Assembly (NCBI GenBank): GCA_018897475.1
Contig: JAHIKS010000067.1
Span: forward strand, 1 to 13,782
Direction: 5' to 3'
Source of the DNA: Candidatus Altarchaeota archaeon
Lineage (GTDB): Archaea > Altiarchaeota > Altiarchaeia > IMC4 > QMZM01
DNA: 13,782 nucleotides
Shown here: positions 12,479 through 13,782 of the stretch, piece by piece
Layout of the letters: each line of letters starts with the position of its first letter
How positions within the stretch are numbered: the stretch's first letter is position 1
Position numbers and translations under genes: made by a program
The notes under the pieces: generated by a model
The model's input: only the letters and a program-made list of their open reading frames with translations
Told to the model about the DNA's origin: nothing
Databases searched by the model: none

Positions 12479-12874
12479 ATGTCACACATGATTTCCAAGG
12501 TCGTGAGATGGCTTGAGAAGAATTCTAGAATCGCCTGGACGCTTACGGTATGCTATATGGTGCTGATATTCCTCATTTCCTCCAGCCCATATATGACGCA
12601 GCCCAGTCCTCTGGAGAGTAAGGAGGCCCCGATAGTCGAGCACATGATTGAGTATTCGATTCTCGGTTTTCTCCTTCTCGGCTCCCTGAGTAGCAAGAAG
12701 ATGAGTGACAAGGAGTTGGTAATTCTTGCCATCTCGATATCTATTCTCTACGGTATCTCAGATGAGATTCACCAGTTCTTCGTGCCTGGGAGATACTGCG
12801 ATGTTATTGATGTTCTTGCAAATTCAGTCGGCTCTTTTATTGGGGTAATGATTGCGAAAATGGCAAAAGGATAA
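12479..12874 (+). CDS. VanZ-like membrane protein
   Basis: A 131-residue protein with four predicted membrane helices (~18-36, 55-71, 79-97 and 108-128). It has the VanZ family pattern: EHMIEYSILGFLLLG (54-68), SDEIHQFFVPGR (94-105) and DVIDVLANSVGSFIGV (108-123). VanZ itself gives low-level teicoplanin resistance in Gram-positive bacteria. In archaea, which lack peptidoglycan of the target type, the role is unknown but probably in the envelope. A second Met at residue 4 (12488) is an alternative start; ATG 12479 lies 1 nt after the upstream stop and is preferred. It is co-translated with the unknown 136-aa gene and followed by a promoter for the PAC2 gene. Confidence 0.9.
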   Translation: MSHMISKVVRWLEKNSRIAWTLTVCYMVLIFLISSSPYMTQPSPLESKEAPIVEHMIEYSILGFLLLGSLSSKKMSDKELVILAISISILYGISDEIHQFFVPGRYCDVIDVLANSVGSFIGVMIAKMAKG

Positions 12875-12907
12875 AGTATATGCCGAGCGGCTTTTTAGCA
12901 CTCGCCA

Positions 12908-12920
12908 TAAATATATATTA
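12908..12920 (+). promoter_or_regulatory. TATA box of the PAC2-family gene
   Basis: TAAATATATATTA is centred 25 bp before the ATG at 12939. This spacing places the transcription start at or next to the A of the start codon, predicting a leaderless mRNA. It is the clearest TATA element in the window. It also argues against the longer in-frame start at 12852, which would lie upstream of the promoter and inside vanZ. Confidence 0.65.
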
Positions 12921-12938
12921 TCCACTCTAATTAGCAAA

Positions 12939-13706
12939 ATGGAAGACGCGGTCCTTAAAATCCTGAAGAAGCCCAAGCTGAAGAACACCGTTCTTATAGA
13001 GGGCCTGCCGGGAATCGGACTGGTGGGCAAGCTTGCCGGCGACCAGTTGCTTGATGAATTGAAGGCAAAAAAGTTTGCCGAGCTTTATTCTCCCTATCTG
13101 CCTCCACAGGTTAATATACAGGAGGACAACACCGTAAGACTGGTGAGCATGGAGTTTTACTATGCAAAGGGGAAGAAGAACGACATAATTATCCTTGTCG
13201 GGGAATTCCAGGGAATCACGCCCGACAGCCAGTACAGGATTGCTGAAAAGGCTCTCGACCTTGCGGAAGAATTCAACGTCAATAAAATCTTCACTCTAGG
13301 CGGGCTTGGGGCAGGAAACATAACGGATAAGCCAAGGGTGTTTGGTGCCGTAACCCATAAGGGGTTGGTGGGTGACCTGAAAAAGGCAGGGGTTGTTTTC
13401 AGGGGTACCGGGGCTATTTTTGGCGCAAGCGGCCTTCTGCTGGGGCTTGGAATGCACAGGGGAATGGATGCCATCTGCCTGATGGGGGAGACACACGGCC
13501 AGATAATAGACGCAAAGGCAGCAGAGGCTGTGCTTACGGTGCTTACCAAGCTCCTCGAAATAAAAATAGACATGACAGAGCTTGAGAAGAAGGCCAAGGA
13601 GACCGAAAAGCAGCTCAGCAAGATGAGCAAGATGATGGAGGAGCAGAAAAAGGCCCAGGAAAGGCAGCAGAGGTTTTCTGAAGAGGTTCCCACATACATA
13701 AGGTAA
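12939..13706 (+). CDS. PAC2-family (proteasome assembly chaperone-like) protein
   Basis: A 255-residue PAC2 family member; archaeal relatives (PbaA/PbaB) bind proteasome alpha rings or assemble as chaperone-like multimers. Motifs: TVLIEGLPGIGLVGKLAGDQL (~17-37), LYSPYLPPQV, GEFQGITPDSQY, TLGGLGAGNITDKPRVFGAVT, and GAIFGASGLLLGLGMHRGMDAICLMGETHG. Residues ~205-245 form a charged helix (ELEKKAKETEKQLSKMSKMM) likely to be a coiled coil, and the protein ends PTYIR, like the conserved Tyr-containing tails of archaeal homologues. An in-frame ATG at 12852 would add 29 residues that do not fit the family and overlap vanZ. The ATG at 12939, preceded by a TATA box at leaderless spacing, is preferred. 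Confidence 0.92.
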   Translation: MEDAVLKILKKPKLKNTVLIEGLPGIGLVGKLAGDQLLDELKAKKFAELYSPYLPPQVNIQEDNTVRLVSMEFYYAKGKKNDIIILVGEFQGITPDSQYRIAEKALDLAEEFNVNKIFTLGGLGAGNITDKPRVFGAVTHKGLVGDLKKAGVVFRGTGAIFGASGLLLGLGMHRGMDAICLMGETHGQIIDAKAAEAVLTVLTKLLEIKIDMTELEKKAKETEKQLSKMSKMMEEQKKAQERQQRFSEEVPTYIR

Positions 13707-13732
13707 GAAACTGTTTCTGTTATTTTTCTTTA
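13707..13732 (+). terminator. T-rich terminator candidate after the PAC2 gene
   Basis: Right after the TAA come GAAACTGTTTC (a short imperfect stem) and then TTATTTTTCTTTA (13720-13732). T-rich tracts of this kind are enough to end transcription in many archaea. The stem is too tight to form fully, so the T-tract is the main evidence. Confidence 0.4.
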
Positions 13733-13733
13733 T

Positions 13734-13782
13734 GAGTGACATCCTCCCCCACAAAAAATCATAGATTTTTGGAAGGGGCTTC
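13734..13782 (-). mobile_element. Possible IS200/IS605 (TnpB-type) element end with hairpin, cut by window edge
   Basis: Read on the minus strand, the segment is GAAGCCCC, TTCC, AAAAATC, loop TAT, GATTTTT, then GGGG followed by AGGATGTCACTC. Inner arms are 13754-13760 and 13764-13770; outer arms are CCCC (13746-13749) and GGGG (13775-13778). A GAAGCCC-stem-loop-GGG-AGGATGTCAC arrangement is what I remember at the 3' end of tnpB genes in IS200/IS605 elements, where it forms the right-end hairpin and the 3' scaffold of the omega RNA. If so, tnpB would lie beyond the right edge on the minus strand, and the flank toward the PAC2 gene would be the guide region. It rests on pattern memory, with no transposase in view. 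Confidence 0.45.

Noticed and set aside
12852..12938. Longer in-frame start for the PAC2 gene
   Set aside because: It overlaps the end of vanZ, lies upstream of the strong TATA box, and the added residues do not fit the family N-terminus.

Overview
The window reads as a gene-dense archaeal chromosome segment. The evidence is an archaeal translation factor aIF1A, a Rio1 kinase, a PAC2-family proteasome-chaperone homologue, DUF371, a methanofuran/tetrahydromethanopterin (MFR/H4MPT) C1 enzyme (Ftr), and short AT-rich TATA-type promoters only about 25-37 nt upstream of start codons. Ftr points to a methanogen, an Archaeoglobus-like organism, or another lineage with an MFR/H4MPT C1 pathway. I cannot place it more precisely from the sequence alone. 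No tRNA, rRNA or CRISPR array was seen, and no stretch longer than 300 bases lacks a gene.

Layout. (1) Positions 1-225, minus strand: the 5' part of a hisI-like gene whose frame is lost near the left edge. (2) 273-1532, plus: aIF1A, Rio1 kinase and a 47-residue zinc-ribbon protein, an information-processing group. (3) 1636-5665, plus: a tightly coupled four-gene block made of a secreted glycoside-hydrolase-like lipoprotein, DUF371, Ftr and a CitG-like (triphosphoribosyl-dephospho-CoA synthase family) protein. Junctions are TAATG, 3 nt and ATGA. (4) 5610-7434: a flippase-like membrane protein (minus) and a family 2 glycosyltransferase (plus), divergent from a 49-bp promoter region with a perfect inverted repeat. 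They are probably cell-envelope or glycolipid genes. (5) 7437-11085, minus: a four-gene operon of a coiled-coil membrane protein, a three-TM membrane protein, a MoxR AAA+ ATPase and a DUF58/vWA protein. (6) 11123-13706, plus: a CBS-CBS-ParB/SerK-like protein, an unrecognised 136-aa protein, a VanZ-like membrane protein and a PAC2-family protein. (7) 13734-13782: a hairpin cut by the window edge that looks like the end of an IS200/IS605 (TnpB-type) element.

Most attractive for follow-up: the MoxR-DUF58 cassette with two unfamiliar membrane partners; the Ftr/CitG-like/DUF371 block, suggestive of C1-cofactor metabolism, led by a glycosidase-like lipoprotein whose predicted acid/base Glu is Gln; the CBS-ParB/SerK-like fusion; and the possible omega-RNA-type end at the right edge. 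Promoters are often face-to-face mirrored TATA elements in very short divergent gaps. All functional assignments rest on motif recognition by eye; no database search was run.
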